From positions 2,480,001-2,544,000 of the forward strand of contig NZ_CP076413.1 in the NCBI RefSeq assembly GCF_021173085.1: a stretch of 64,000 nucleotides of DNA, written 5' to 3'. Positions 8,171 through 17,548 of the stretch are shown here, in pieces. The notes below the pieces were generated by a model, which made no database searches, was not told the origin of the DNA, and saw only the letters and a program-made list of their open reading frames with translations. Position 1 is the stretch's first letter; each line of letters begins with the position of its first letter. This stretch comes from Ralstonia wenshanensis. GTDB taxonomy: Bacteria; Pseudomonadota; Gammaproteobacteria; Burkholderiales; Burkholderiaceae. The position numbers and the translations under genes are program-made.

Positions 8171-8938
8171 ATGACCACGCTCCCGTTTTCTACCGCCCTG
8201 CTCGTCGCCGCAGCCGGCGTTTATGCCGGCGCCCAGAATGCCCTTGCGGGCGGCGGATCGTTCATCACGTTTCCGGCCTTGCTGCTGGCGGGTCTCAACC
8301 CGCTGGGTGCCAACATGACGTCGACAATCGCGCTGTTCCCCAGCCAGATCACCTCGTCGATTGCCGGGCGCAAACTGGCCGGCGGCGTCGATGCCGGCGC
8401 ACATCACCTCTCGCTCAAGCAGCTCATTGTCATCAGCCTGGTGGGCGGCGTGCTGGGCGCGCTGTTGCTGCTGGCGACGCCGCCGTCGTTCTTCGCCAAG
8501 CTGGTGCCGTATCTCGTGCTGTTTGCGACGAGCGTGTTTGCGTGGGGCAGCTTCCGCCGCAAACCGCTGCATGCGGCATCGGGCATGTCGACCACCGCGC
8601 TGGCGACCGCACAGTTTGCAATTGCCATTTACGGCGGCTACTTCGGTGGCGGCATCGGCTTCCTGATGCTCGCGGCGCTGACTGTGGCCGGCCAGCAGGT
8701 GCGCATGGCGGGTGCGACCAAGAACGTGCTCGCCATGACGATGAATGCATCCGCCGTGGCGGTGTTTGCGTTCTCGCCGCAGGTGAACTGGGCGGCCGTG
8801 GTGGCGTTGGGCATTGGCGGCATCGCGGGCGGGTTCGCCGGCGCGTGGCTGCTGCACCGGCTGCCGGAAAAAGTGCTGCGCGGCTTCGTCGTCATCGTGG
8901 GGATCGTCCTGACGGTCTGGCTGTTCATGCGGGCCTGA
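8171..8938 (+). CDS. TauE/SafE family sulfite/organosulfonate exporter
   Basis: A 255-residue inner-membrane protein with about eight hydrophobic segments, of the TauE/SafE (DUF81) family that exports sulfite, sulfoacetate or related anions. The two family repeats are visible: AGAQNALAGGGSFITFPALL near residue 18 and YGGYFGGGIGFLML near residue 155, both Gly-rich pore-type segments. It begins 64 bases after the ABC fusion gene on the same strand, so co-transcription is possible, but no sulfonate catabolic gene is nearby. The substrate is unknown. Confidence 0.86.
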   Translation: MTTLPFSTALLVAAAGVYAGAQNALAGGGSFITFPALLLAGLNPLGANMTSTIALFPSQITSSIAGRKLAGGVDAGAHHLSLKQLIVISLVGGVLGALLLLATPPSFFAKLVPYLVLFATSVFAWGSFRRKPLHAASGMSTTALATAQFAIAIYGGYFGGGIGFLMLAALTVAGQQVRMAGATKNVLAMTMNASAVAVFAFSPQVNWAAVVALGIGGIAGGFAGAWLLHRLPEKVLRGFVVIVGIVLTVWLFMRA

Positions 8939-9049
8939 GCGCCACACCTGACGTTGGCTTGACAGCGTTTGTCCGACAGACGGTTCAGTCAACACCTACT
9001 GTCTGCCGGGTGACCGCTTTCCTATTGTGACGTTCGGGATGCACGTCGT

Positions 9050-9068
9050 GGCACGCGGCATGCGTGCC
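9050..9068. promoter_or_regulatory. GGCACGC-N5-GCGTGCC palindrome upstream of a secreted-protein gene
   Basis: Perfect seven-base arms with a GGCAT spacer, 37 bases upstream of the ATG at 9106. Its placement between likely promoter and ribosome site fits an operator or an mRNA hairpin. A TTGACA hexamer occurs at 8957-8962, but I could not pair it with a good -10. Confidence 0.35.
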
Positions 9069-9105
9069 GTGAAGTCGACCCCGTGTCACAACAAGGAGAA
9101 CGAGC

Positions 9106-9546
9106 ATGCAAGCACGCAAGATGTCGAGTCTGGCCGCAGCCATCGCAATGGCCGCCTGCGCGTGGATCGTCGCGGCGCCCGCGCAGGCCCAGCAGAAGGA
9201 TCACAGTGCAGTGACGGGCGTCGACAGCCCGATGGAGGGCCCGCGCACCCAGGTCCAGCGCAACGCCGACGCCGCTGCCAACCCCGGCTATCACAACAAC
9301 GCCACCGGCGCGCAACCCGAAGCCACGCCCGGCACGCTCAAGCAGAAAGTCCATCGTGCGCATGTGAAGACCGACAAGTGGGTCGACAAGCACGTCACGC
9401 ACCGCCATGGCAAGGGCAAGGCGATGGCCGAATCGTCGTCGGACCGCGCGTTCTGGTCGCACCGTGCCAACCAGTGCGATTCGCTGGTGGGTGAAGCCCA
9501 GCGCGTCTGCCGCGAACGTCGCTCCGAAGCGGTGAACGGCCAATAA
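9106..9546 (+). CDS. Small secreted basic protein, hypothetical
   Basis: A 146-residue protein with a signal peptide (hydrophobic core AAAIAMAACAWIVAA, cleavage near AQAQ, residue 29). The mature part is hydrophilic: Asn/Ala-rich (NADAAANPGYHNNATGAQPEA), then a Lys/His-rich basic stretch (KVHRAHVKTDKWVDKHVTHR), then a C-terminal module with two cysteines (NQCDSLVGEAQRVCRERR) that may form a disulfide. I do not recognise a domain. AAGGAG lies nine bases before ATG. A palindrome precedes it and a terminator follows, so it is monocistronic. Confidence 0.72.
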   Translation: MQARKMSSLAAAIAMAACAWIVAAPAQAQQKDHSAVTGVDSPMEGPRTQVQRNADAAANPGYHNNATGAQPEATPGTLKQKVHRAHVKTDKWVDKHVTHRHGKGKAMAESSSDRAFWSHRANQCDSLVGEAQRVCRERRSEAVNGQ

Positions 9547-9565
9547 CGCTGCACACGGCCCATAG

Positions 9566-9598
9566 AAAAAGCCACCGACATCCGGTGGCTTTTTTTTG
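9566..9598. terminator. Bidirectional Rho-independent terminator
   Basis: GCCACCG (9571-9577), loop ACATC, CGGTGGC (9583-9589), flanked by AAAAA on the left and eight T on the right. It serves the secreted-protein gene and the convergent GntP gene. Confidence 0.85.
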
Positions 9599-9615
9599 TT
9601 GCGACAGACAGAGCG

Positions 9616-11016
9616 TCAGACGATACCGGTGGCGTAGAACACGGCAATCACGAAGAACACCGCCAGCGTCTTGATGATCGTCACGCAGAACACATCGCGA
9701 TACGCCTCGCGGTGCGTGAGGCCCGTCACGGCCAGCAGCGTGATCACGGCGCCGTTGTGCGGCAGCGTATCCATACCGCCCGAGGCCATCGCCGCCACAC
9801 GGTGCAGCACGTCCATCGGAATGCCCGTCGCCTGCGCAGCCTGCACGAACTGATCGGCCATTGCCGCCAGCGCGATGCTCATACCGCCCGATGCAGAACC
9901 GGTGATGCCTGCAAGCGTGCTCACCGTCACCGCTTCATTGACGAGCGGATTTGGAATCGCACGCAGGCCATCGGCGAGCACCAGGAAACCCGGCAGCGCG
10001 GCAATCACACCACCGAAACCGTATTCCGAAGCGGTGTTCATCGCGGCCAGCAGCGCGCCTGACACGGCCGCCTTGCTGCCTTCGGCAAAGCGGCCCTTCA
10101 CAGCGCGGAAGCCGAACACCAGCACCACGATGATGCCGATCAACAGCGCCGCTTCCACGGCCCAGATCGCGGTCAGCTTGTCGGCTTCAACGGTGAGCGG
10201 CTTGGGCAGGCCGGGCAACGCAACGGTGACGACCTTGCCGTACCACGTGGGAATCCAGCGCGTGAACAGCAGGTTCATCACGCCCACCAGCACCAGCGGC
10301 GACAACGCGACGAGCGGATGCGCGAGCGTGCCGGTCTCGGCGGTCTCGGGCTCGTTCACCAGCTTGGTGAGGCCGTGGTCATAGCCGTGGCCATTGCGCA
10401 GCGCTGCGCGGCGGCGCCATTCCAGATACGACATGCCGACCACGATGATGAACAGCGCGCCGATGGTGCCGAGCCACGGTGCCGCCCACGACGTGGTGTG
10501 GAAGAACGTGGTTGGAATGATGTTCTGGATCTGCGGCGTGCCCGGCAGCGAATCCATCGTGAACGAGAATGCGCCCAGTGCGATCGTGCCTGGAATCAGG
10601 CGCTTGGGGATATCACCCTGGCGGAACATCTCGGCTGCAAACGGGTACACCGCAAACACCACCACGAAGAGCGACACGCCGCCGTAGGTCAGCAGCGCGC
10701 ACACCAGCACGATGGAAAGCATCGCCCGCTTGGCGCCTACCACCCGGATGACCGACGCGACAATCGAGCGCGAAAAGCCCGACAGCTCAATCACCTTGCC
10801 GAACACGGCACCGAGCAGGAATACCGGGAAATACAGTTTGACGAAGCCGACCATCTTCTCCATGAAGATGCCGGAGAACACTGGCGCCACAGCCGATGGA
10901 TCGGTCAGCAGCACCGCGCCGAGGGCAGCGAGCGGTGCAAACAGGATGACGCTGTAGCCGCGATATGCGGCGAACATCAGAAATGCCAGCGCAGCCAGCA
11001 CGATGATGACGGACAT
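9616..11016 (-). CDS. GntP-family gluconate/hydroxy-acid:H+ symporter
   Basis: A 466-residue inner-membrane permease with twelve or more hydrophobic segments, matching the GntP family of gluconate and related hydroxy-acid importers. Recognisable segments include FAAYRGYSVILFAPLAAL, a TYGGVSLFVVVFAVYPFA segment, MDSLPGTPQIQNIIPT and LPHNGAVITLLAVTGL. Start at 11016 is supported by GAGGAG seven bases upstream. Gluconate catabolic genes are absent here; relatives in Burkholderiales sit near hydroxybutyrate genes, so a short hydroxy acid is an alternative substrate. Confidence 0.84.
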   Translation of the reverse strand: MSVIIVLAALAFLMFAAYRGYSVILFAPLAALGAVLLTDPSAVAPVFSGIFMEKMVGFVKLYFPVFLLGAVFGKVIELSGFSRSIVASVIRVVGAKRAMLSIVLVCALLTYGGVSLFVVVFAVYPFAAEMFRQGDIPKRLIPGTIALGAFSFTMDSLPGTPQIQNIIPTTFFHTTSWAAPWLGTIGALFIIVVGMSYLEWRRRAALRNGHGYDHGLTKLVNEPETAETGTLAHPLVALSPLVLVGVMNLLFTRWIPTWYGKVVTVALPGLPKPLTVEADKLTAIWAVEAALLIGIIVVLVFGFRAVKGRFAEGSKAAVSGALLAAMNTASEYGFGGVIAALPGFLVLADGLRAIPNPLVNEAVTVSTLAGITGSASGGMSIALAAMADQFVQAAQATGIPMDVLHRVAAMASGGMDTLPHNGAVITLLAVTGLTHREAYRDVFCVTIIKTLAVFFVIAVFYATGIV

Positions 11017-11169
11017 CGACAATCTCCTCGCATGCTTTTCTTTTAAGAGCGAAGGATTGTATGTCGCGATGCAGCAGATTCCGTTACGCAATCACGCGTA
11101 TTGAACTGAGGGCGGAACTGGCGTTCAGGCGCGCGGGACGTGCGTCTTCGTCACGTTGCCGATGACGAT

Positions 11170-11520
11170 TCAATGACGGTGCCCCCACCCTCCTCCATGA
11201 CCCCAGCCGCCGCGACCGCCCCACCCGCGGCCACCCCAACCGCGATGGCACCCCCAGCAGCCGCCCCCGCCAATCCACACGCTGCCGAACACCGGCGCCG
11301 CGTAAACCGGCGCTGGGTAATACGCCGGCCCATAGTAGTAGTAAGGATCGTACGGATACGCAGCCGCTGGCGCAGGCGCCACGGCCATCGGGGCGATCGG
11401 GTTGCCGTAGGCATCGTAATACGGTGCGACCACGCAGCCGCCCAGCAAGACGACCGCGCACGCGGCCAGCGCGCCCGGCAGGATGGCGGCACGGCGGCCA
11501 GGTTGCGATGCGCGGTCCAT
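11170..11520 (-). CDS. Gly/Trp/His-rich lipoprotein
   Basis: A 116-residue predicted lipoprotein: basic N-terminus, hydrophobic stretch and lipobox LLGGC (Cys about residue 29). A Tyr/Pro/Ala-rich middle (YPYDPYYYYGPAYYPAP) leads to a C-terminal third made largely of Gly, Trp, Arg and His (GCWGCHRGWGGRGWGG, ending GHRH), including two Cys. The tail could bind metal or surfaces, but no family is recognised. A GGAG site supports the start at 11520. It is divergent from the MHS transporter gene at 11703; the 182 bases between hold both leaders. Confidence 0.72.
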   Translation of the reverse strand: MDRASQPGRRAAILPGALAACAVVLLGGCVVAPYYDAYGNPIAPMAVAPAPAAAYPYDPYYYYGPAYYPAPVYAAPVFGSVWIGGGGCWGCHRGWGGRGWGGRGGWGHGGGWGHRH

Positions 11521-11702
11521 GATGTGCTCCGTTGGATGCATGTGCATATGCGTTCGACAGTGTTTGGCTGACTCAATTCCAAGGTCTTCGTATACCGCGC
11601 CGCAGCGAATCCTTGCCGGATCACTTACCATGACCGCTTCGCCGCCCGCGCTGGGGAGAGATCGAGGCAGGCGATGCCCATAAAACACTGGAGGACACAT
11701 CC

Positions 11703-13034
11703 ATGCAAGCCACGGCAGCGCCCACCCACGGCGATCGGGCAGCGGCACCGGCCATCTCTGCGGCCACCCGACGCAAGGCCATCATCGCCGCCACGATCGG
11801 CAATGGCCTCGAATGGTTCGACTTTACGGTTTACAGTTTCTTCGCCGTCATCATCGCCAAGCTGTTCTTCCCCACCGGCAACGACTTCACCTCCTTCATG
11901 CTGACCGTCGCCACGTTTGGCGTGGGCTTCTTCATGCGCCCGGTCGGCGCCGTCGTGCTCGGCATCTACGCTGACCGCGTGGGCCGCAAGGCCGCACTCA
12001 CGCTCACCATCATGCTGATGGCGATCGGCACGGCCATCATCGGCCTCGCCCCCACATACGCGCAAATCGGCATCGGCGCACCTATCCTCATCGTGATCGC
12101 GCGGCTCATCCAGGGCTTCTCGGCCGGCGGTGAAGTCGGTGGCGCCACGGCGTTCCTGATCGAGTATTCACCGGACAACAGGCGCGGCTACTTCGCGAGC
12201 TGGCAGCAGGCGAGCCAGGGCATCTCGTTCATCCTGGGCGCCGCCATGGGTGCGATCGTCACGAATGGTCTGTCGCCCGAACAGATCGATGCATGGGGCT
12301 GGCGCATTCCGTTCCTGTTCGGTCTGCTGATCGGGCCGGTCGGCATGTACATCCGCTCGCACCTGCACGAGCCGCCCGCGTTCGCAGCGCAGAAGGAAAA
12401 GGCCGCGAAGGAGTCGCGTCTGGCACCGCTGTCGCAAGTGCTGCGCGATCATCCGCGCGAAGTGCTCGGCGGCCTGGGTGTGACGATTCTCTGGACGGTC
12501 TGCACCTACACGCTGGTGTTCTACATGCCGACGTATGCGAAGCAACAGCTCGGTCTGCCGCTGGGCGCGACGTTCCAGTCGACGGCGCTGTGCGGCGCGA
12601 TCATCTTCGTGCTGTGCCCGCTCATGGGCACGCTGTCCGACCGCATCGGGCGCAAGCGCATGCTGGGCACGGTGGCACTCGTCATTGCAGCTGCGGCGTA
12701 TCCGCTCTTCCACTGGCTCAACGTCAACCCGACGGTGCAGACCCTGCTGCAGGTGCAGGTGATCCTGGGTGTGTTGCTGGCGGCATTCACGGGCCCGGCT
12801 CCGGCCGTGCTGGCCGAGCAATTCCCGACGGCGGTGCGGTCTACCGGCTTGTCGATTTCGTACAACCTGGCGGTCACGATCTTCGGTGGTTTTGCCCCGC
12901 TGATCGTCACGTGGTTGATTGCCAGTTCCGGCAGCAAGCTGGCACCGTCGTACTACGTGATGGCCGCGGCGATCATCAGCGTGCTTGCGCTGTCGCTGAT
13001 GCACGACCGCACGGGCAAGGCGATCGAAAAGTAA
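11703..13034 (+). CDS. MFS metabolite:H+ symporter (MHS family)
   Basis: A 443-residue inner-membrane transporter of the metabolite:H+ symporter family (alpha-ketoglutarate, citrate, proline/betaine and shikimate carriers). Hallmarks: IGNGLEWFDFTVYSFFA in segment 1, GVGFFMRPVGAVVLGIYADRVGRK (motif A), and the GFSAGGEVGGATAFLIEYSP segment. About twelve membrane segments are visible. GGAGG eight bases before ATG supports the start. The substrate cannot be assigned; a carboxylate or betaine is likely for the family. Confidence 0.87.
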   Translation: MQATAAPTHGDRAAAPAISAATRRKAIIAATIGNGLEWFDFTVYSFFAVIIAKLFFPTGNDFTSFMLTVATFGVGFFMRPVGAVVLGIYADRVGRKAALTLTIMLMAIGTAIIGLAPTYAQIGIGAPILIVIARLIQGFSAGGEVGGATAFLIEYSPDNRRGYFASWQQASQGISFILGAAMGAIVTNGLSPEQIDAWGWRIPFLFGLLIGPVGMYIRSHLHEPPAFAAQKEKAAKESRLAPLSQVLRDHPREVLGGLGVTILWTVCTYTLVFYMPTYAKQQLGLPLGATFQSTALCGAIIFVLCPLMGTLSDRIGRKRMLGTVALVIAAAAYPLFHWLNVNPTVQTLLQVQVILGVLLAAFTGPAPAVLAEQFPTAVRSTGLSISYNLAVTIFGGFAPLIVTWLIASSGSKLAPSYYVMAAAIISVLALSLMHDRTGKAIEK

Positions 13035-13070
13035 TCGCTTGAAGTAGACCCCGCGCGAAACACGAGCGAA

Positions 13071-13100
13071 AACGGCCGGTGGATCACCCCACCGGCCGTT
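13071..13100. terminator. Hairpin between convergent MHS and NAD(P)-binding genes
   Basis: AACGGCCGGT (13071-13080), ten-base loop, ACCGGCCGTT (13091-13100), followed by a weak T-rich stretch on the + strand. It overlaps the stop codon of the leftward gene, so both genes may share it. Confidence 0.6.
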
Positions 13101-13836
13101 CGTCTTTTGCGCCCAGCAACGCTGCGTTTTCCAGCACACGCACGCCCGGCGCATCCACGCGCGCCGCCATGACGAGCGCTGCCGCCACCGATTCCGCCGA
13201 CACCGGTCGCCATGTCTTCGGAATCATCCGTCCGATTGCATGCGACACGCCTTGCGCAACGCGTTCACCGAGCCGAAATTCTGCGCGCGCGCCGAGCAGC
13301 AATGACGGCCGAACCACCATCACGGACGGAAAGCCGATCGACAGGATTTCGGCCTCCACCTCGCCTTTGCAGCGGTTGTAGAAAACACGGGAGTGCGCAT
13401 CTGCGCCCAACGCGCTCACCAGCAAAAAATGATGCGCACCCGCAGCAAACGCGCGCCGCGCCAATTCGACCGGATACTCGACATCAACGCGCCGGAATGC
13501 AGCCTGCGAGCCAGCCTTCCGGATCGTCGTGCCAAGCGCGCAGATCACGATATCGGCGGCAAACGCAGACTGCGTTTCGGGCGCATTCAGGCGTTCAAAA
13601 TCGACCACGCATTCGCGCAATCGACCGGGTGCTGCCTGCCCCGCTGTCAAGGCCGCGCGCCGCCGTACAAACGCCGTGACGCTGCCCGCCCAGGGCTGCG
13701 CAACCAGACGACGCACCACCGCGCGGCCCACCAGCCCGTTGGCGCCGGCCACCAGAACGGCCGGTCCGCTGGGTTGCTCCGGCGATTCGCCGCCGGCCGC
13801 GAAGCCTTGTCCGACAGGCATTTGCGAACTCGACAT
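13084..13836 (-). CDS. NAD(P)-binding Rossmann protein, atypical SDR / epimerase-like
   Basis: A 250-residue protein whose core begins with the dinucleotide-binding motif VLVAGANGLVGRAVV near residue 30, typical of extended or atypical short-chain dehydrogenases (the human HTATIP2/TIP30-like group). Also visible: VVDFERL, CALGTTIRKAGSQAAFRRVD and YNRCKGEVE, with a Tyr in the catalytic position. A reductase or regulatory role is possible; the substrate is unknown. The start at 13836 has GGAGAAC upstream; an alternative in-frame ATG lies at 13848. Confidence 0.78.
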   Translation of the reverse strand: MSSSQMPVGQGFAAGGESPEQPSGPAVLVAGANGLVGRAVVRRLVAQPWAGSVTAFVRRRAALTAGQAAPGRLRECVVDFERLNAPETQSAFAADIVICALGTTIRKAGSQAAFRRVDVEYPVELARRAFAAGAHHFLLVSALGADAHSRVFYNRCKGEVEAEILSIGFPSVMVVRPSLLLGARAEFRLGERVAQGVSHAIGRMIPKTWRPVSAESVAAALVMAARVDAPGVRVLENAALLGAKDERPVG

Positions 13837-14147
13837 GATGTTCTCCATGAAGTTTGCACGGGCCCAGAAACACAGTGTACGGCGTCTGCCGAACCGGTTT
13901 TCGGCAGCGCCGCCTGCGCGCTTTCGGTGCGTTTTCGGCAAGAAGGACGCTTGCGGAAATGCAAACAAACCCCGTCGATATCAGGTGTTTCCCGGATACC
14001 CGCCCGCAAACCCAGGCGGGACAAGTGTCGGCTGCAAGCAACGGCCCGCAAACCCTTGCAGTTAGGGGATGTGCAACCCTTCGCAACGGTGATATAAAAC
14101 GGGTCGCAGTACAACGCTGTCCAACAAACCTGAAGTGGGGAACTGAC

Positions 14148-14432
14148 ATGACGACCAAATCCGAACTCGTAGCCGCCATTGCGAAAGACGCTGAACTGAG
14201 CAACGCCGCCGCCGAGCGCGCGCTGAACTCCGCGCTGGAAAACATCAAGAAGACCGTCGCCAAGGGCGGCACCATCACGCTGGTTGGCTTCGGTTCGTTC
14301 TCGTCGGGCAAGCGTGCAGCACGCACGGGCCGCAACCCGCGCACCGGCGAAGCCATCAAGATCCCGGCAACCAAGACCGTGAAGTTCACGGCTGGCAAGG
14401 GCTTCAAGGACGCCGTGAACAAGAAGAAGTAA
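14148..14432 (+). CDS. hup: DNA-binding protein HU
   Basis: A 94-residue nucleoid protein that bends DNA as a dimer. The family signature is complete: [37 protein letters not shown], and the C-terminal helix with [13 protein letters not shown]. The arm contains the RNPRTGE turn that intercalates into DNA. The 311-base gap upstream (13837-14147) is shared with the divergent SDR gene; I see TATAAA at 14093-14098 as a possible -10 but no good -35. A terminator follows at 14479. Confidence 0.95.
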   Translation: MTTKSELVAAIAKDAELSNAAAERALNSALENIKKTVAKGGTITLVGFGSFSSGKRAARTGRNPRTGEAIKIPATKTVKFTAGKGFKDAVNKKK

Positions 14433-14478
14433 GAGTCTTCTGCCGAGCCCGGCATGCGTGCCGGGCCGGGAGACTTGC

Positions 14479-14506
14479 AAGGGACCCTACGGGGTCCCTT
14501 TTCTTT
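14479..14506 (+). terminator. Rho-independent terminator of HU gene
   Basis: AAGGGACCC, loop TACG, GGGTCCCTT, then TTCTTTT. A second imperfect GC-rich hairpin (around 14446-14467) lies between this and the stop codon. Confidence 0.8.
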
Positions 14507-14530
14507 TGGTGCGTTTGATCTGGCGCAACG

Positions 14531-15109
14531 TCATGCGACCGGCCACGCACCCACCAGATAACCGACCGAACCGACACGCGCGACAACCGTGTCCGGATCG
14601 CCCTCGGCATCGAGCCATGCAGCCGCGCCCTGTGGTACATCGCCCGCGCCGATCGACAGCACGCCGTGCACGCAATACACCAGCCATTGCATGCCCGGAT
14701 GCAAGCGCGGCAGCGAGCGGCGCTCGCCGGCAGCCAGGGTAATCGCCTCGGCGTGATGCGCCCAGGCGTCGCGCCGCGTCATCACGTTGAAATCCGACAG
14801 CGGCGCATCGAGCGTGGCATGCACGTCCGCTTCCCCGGGAAAGCGCACCGGCGCTTCACCAGGGGCCAGCATTACGGCTTCGAAGTCGGCACGATGCATC
14901 GTCAGCCGGCCGCCCGCAATCACCGCAAGCGACCGGTCAATACCGGCAAAGCGCGAGAACGGCCCGGCCGCATCCACCTGCGCGGTGCTCACGCGCCAGT
15001 CGAAATTGTCGAGCGTGGCGCCAGCCGGCGCGATGGCGATTTCAGTCGTGACGCCGCCGCCGTTCTTCCACGGCATGCGGCGCATTGCATCTGCAGGAAT
15101 CAGCTTCAT
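14531..15109 (-). CDS. hutD: HutD family protein
   Basis: A 192-residue cupin-fold protein of the HutD family, found in histidine-utilisation operons and proposed to limit hut expression by binding the formylated breakdown product. The hallmark [17 protein letters not shown] at residues 12-28 is present, as are [10 protein letters not shown] and [11 protein letters not shown]. It is the last gene of the leftward operon and its ATG overlaps the stop of hutG by four bases (ATGA), indicating translational coupling. Coding-like sequence continues upstream in frame only because of hutG composition. Confidence 0.9.
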   Translation of the reverse strand: MKLIPADAMRRMPWKNGGGVTTEIAIAPAGATLDNFDWRVSTAQVDAAGPFSRFAGIDRSLAVIAGGRLTMHRADFEAVMLAPGEAPVRFPGEADVHATLDAPLSDFNVMTRRDAWAHHAEAITLAAGERRSLPRLHPGMQWLVYCVHGVLSIGAGDVPQGAAAWLDAEGDPDTVVARVGSVGYLVGAWPVA

Positions 15110-16065
15110 GAGCGGCGCAACAGGTGATAGGCCAGACGCGCCGCCACGCGCACGGTGCGAAGGTCCTGGTCGTACTCGGGGTTGGTCTCGGCGATGTCCG
15201 CCACGCGCACCTTGCCGGTGGCGCAGACATGCTGCACGAGGGCTTCGAGCACCGGCAGCGTGATTCCGTAGGCCGCAGGTGCGGACACGCCCGGCGCAAC
15301 GGCGGCCGCCAGCACATCCATGTCGATGGTCAGGTAGACGTGATCGGCATCGGCCAGCCATGCATCGAGGTCGGCCATGCGGGCATCGAGGTGCCGCTCC
15401 TGCACGTCGGTGTCTTCTACGTAGTGCGCGTGCAGTGCATCGGCGCGCTCGAACAGCGCGGGCGTGTTCGACAAGCGGCTCACACCGAGGCAGCAATACG
15501 TGAGGTCGACGCTGTGTGCGGCGCAGTCTTCTGCGATCTGGTCGAACGGCGTGCCGGAGTTGCCCGGGCGGCTTGTGCGCAGGTCGAAATGCGCATCGAA
15601 ATTGACGACCGCGAGACGCCCCCTCCAGCCTTGTTTCTGCCAATGCTGACGCAGGCCCTGGTAGGTGCCGAACGCCACCTCGTGTCCCCCACCGAGCACG
15701 ACCGGCCGCGCACCGGCATCGAGCAGCTTGCACACGGTGCCGCCAAGCGCGGCTTGCGCGCGTTCCAGATCGCCCTCTTCACACGTGACATCTCCCGCGT
15801 CGGCGAACACCGACAGCCCATGCGCGGGAACATTGGCCAATGCACGGCGGATTTCGCGCGGGCCCTGCGCAGCACCGGCGCGGCCGTGGTTGCGCACCAC
15901 GCCCGCGTCGCACGCAAACCCGACCAGCGCGGGCACGCCGCACGACGTTGTCGCATCAGCCGCTTGCACGATCTGGAACAGGCGCGTGACGTCACCGCGT
16001 TCGCCGGTGTCGTCACGCCCCTGCCAGATGGAAGCATCGAACGTAGCAGCTTCGGTCATCGTCAT
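15106..16065 (-). CDS. hutG: Formimidoylglutamase (arginase/ureohydrolase family)
   Basis: A 319-residue binuclear manganese ureohydrolase predicted to hydrolyse N-formimidoyl-L-glutamate to glutamate and formamide, the last step of the four-step histidine pathway. Metal-site motifs are intact: [19 protein letters not shown] (DAHFD) and TIDMDVL (DxD). The HutD partner next door supports HutG over agmatinase or guanidinobutyrase. hutH, hutU and hutI are not in this window. An ATGA overlap couples its start with the stop of the ABC ATPase gene upstream. Confidence 0.88.
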   Translation of the reverse strand: MTMTEAATFDASIWQGRDDTGERGDVTRLFQIVQAADATTSCGVPALVGFACDAGVVRNHGRAGAAQGPREIRRALANVPAHGLSVFADAGDVTCEEGDLERAQAALGGTVCKLLDAGARPVVLGGGHEVAFGTYQGLRQHWQKQGWRGRLAVVNFDAHFDLRTSRPGNSGTPFDQIAEDCAAHSVDLTYCCLGVSRLSNTPALFERADALHAHYVEDTDVQERHLDARMADLDAWLADADHVYLTIDMDVLAAAVAPGVSAPAAYGITLPVLEALVQHVCATGKVRVADIAETNPEYDQDLRTVRVAARLAYHLLRRS

Positions 16066-16865
16066 GCGCGTGTCAGCACCGCTTGCAGGAACGAACGCGT
16101 GCGCGCTTCCTTGGGCTCGCCAAAGATGACCGACGGCGGCCCAGCTTCGACGATGCCGCCGCCGTCCATCACCACCACCACGTCGGCCACTTCGCGTGCG
16201 AAGCCCATCTCGTGCGTGACCACGAGCATCGTCATGCCTTCCTTGGCGAGCACCTTCATTACCTGCAGCACTTCACCAACGAGTTCGGGGTCAAGCGCAG
16301 ACGTCGGCTCGTCAAACAGCATCACCTTGGGCCGCATCGCCAACGCCCGTGCAATGGCCACGCGCTGCTTCTGTCCACCCGAAAGGCTGGCAGGCATCGC
16401 GTCGGCCTTGTGCGCCAAGCCCACTTTCTGCAGCAGTTCGCGCGCTTCGGCCTCCGCTTCGTGCTTCGACTTGCCGCTCAGCATGCGCGGGCCGACCGTG
16501 ACGTTGTGCAGCACCGAAAGATGCGGGAACAGATTGAACGACTGGAACACCATGCCGACCTGCTGCCGCAATTGATTCAGCTCGCCATCGGGCAGCAACT
16601 TGCCGTTGTCGATCAGCCGCTTGCCGCAGATGTCGATGGTGCCGCCTTCGGCTGTCTCCAACCCGTTGCAGCAGCGCAGGAACGTGCTCTTGCCCGAGCC
16701 GCTGGGGCCGATGACGACCACCACCTGCGACGCATCGACTTCAAAGTCGATGCCCTTGAGCACGGTGTGATCGCCATACGATTTGGTGAGGCCACGGATC
16801 TGGATCATGGGCACATCCAGCGCGGATTTGAGAGTTTGCGGGTGAGCCGCATTTGTCATGCTCAT
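16062..16865 (-). CDS. Polar amino acid ABC transporter ATPase
   Basis: A 267-residue ATPase of the HisP/GlnQ family that powers import of a polar amino acid. Walker A GPSGSGKS, the signature [15 protein letters not shown], Walker [14 protein letters not shown] and a switch histidine (VVTHEM) are complete. The N-terminus is about 20 residues longer than usual; an internal Met before [11 protein letters not shown] is an alternative start. It overlaps hutG by ATGA and the upstream permease gene by ATGA, so the set is one operon. Context suggests histidine or a close derivative as substrate. Confidence 0.92.
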   Translation of the reverse strand: MSMTNAAHPQTLKSALDVPMIQIRGLTKSYGDHTVLKGIDFEVDASQVVVVIGPSGSGKSTFLRCCNGLETAEGGTIDICGKRLIDNGKLLPDGELNQLRQQVGMVFQSFNLFPHLSVLHNVTVGPRMLSGKSKHEAEAEARELLQKVGLAHKADAMPASLSGGQKQRVAIARALAMRPKVMLFDEPTSALDPELVGEVLQVMKVLAKEGMTMLVVTHEMGFAREVADVVVVMDGGGIVEAGPPSVIFGEPKEARTRSFLQAVLTRA

Positions 16866-17530
16866 TGCACCATGCCTCCCGCACGGATGTTGCGTTCAAG
16901 CCGATGCAGCAGATAGCTGGCGGCGCTCGTCAGCACCAGGTACACCAGCGCAATCGCCAGATACACCTCCAGCGAGCGATACGACACGCTGATGATCTTC
17001 TGCCCTTCGTGCATCAGGTCGTGGATCGTGAGCAGCGACACCAGCGCCGAGTTCTTGATCAGCGCGATGAACTCGTTGCCCAGCGGCGGGATCATCCGCA
17101 CCACGGCCTGCGGCAGGATGATCGCGCGCATCGACTGCGCCGACGACATGCCGATCGAGCGTGCCGCCTCCATCTGCCCACGATCCACCGACTGGATCGC
17201 ACCGCGCACGATTTCGGACACATAGGCGCCCGAATACACGCCCAGCCCCAGCACGCCGCACACGAACGCCGGCAGCAGGATGTCGAACTGCGGCAGCCCG
17301 AAAAACAGCAGGAAGAGCTGCACCAGCAGCGGCGTGCCACGGATGAACGTCACGTACACCGTGCAGATGCCGTAGATGAATCGGCGGCGCGGGTTCAGCC
17401 GCCCGATGCCGATCAGCAAGCCAAGCACGCAGCCGAGCACCAGCGCGGCGGCCGTCACCTCAACGGTCACGAGCGCACCGCGCAGAATGTCGTGCCAGCC
17501 GGCCCAGACAGGAGAAAAATCCAGTTCCAT
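16862..17530 (-). CDS. Polar amino acid ABC transporter permease
   Basis: A 222-residue inner-membrane subunit of the HisMQ family with about five hydrophobic segments. The EAA loop [23 protein letters not shown] near residue 130 contacts the ATPase. Only one permease gene is present, so the channel is probably a homodimer, unlike the HisQ/HisM pair of enteric bacteria. It starts 18 bases after the binding-protein gene. Confidence 0.91.
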   Translation of the reverse strand: MELDFSPVWAGWHDILRGALVTVEVTAAALVLGCVLGLLIGIGRLNPRRRFIYGICTVYVTFIRGTPLLVQLFLLFFGLPQFDILLPAFVCGVLGLGVYSGAYVSEIVRGAIQSVDRGQMEAARSIGMSSAQSMRAIILPQAVVRMIPPLGNEFIALIKNSALVSLLTIHDLMHEGQKIISVSYRSLEVYLAIALVYLVLTSAASYLLHRLERNIRAGGMVQ

Positions 17531-17548
17531 CAGTGTGTCCGTCGGTCG

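Noticed and set aside
15110-15733. N-terminal extension of hutD by about 200 codons
   Set aside because: It lies within hutG in another frame on the same strand; HutD starts normally at 15109 with an ATGA overlap.
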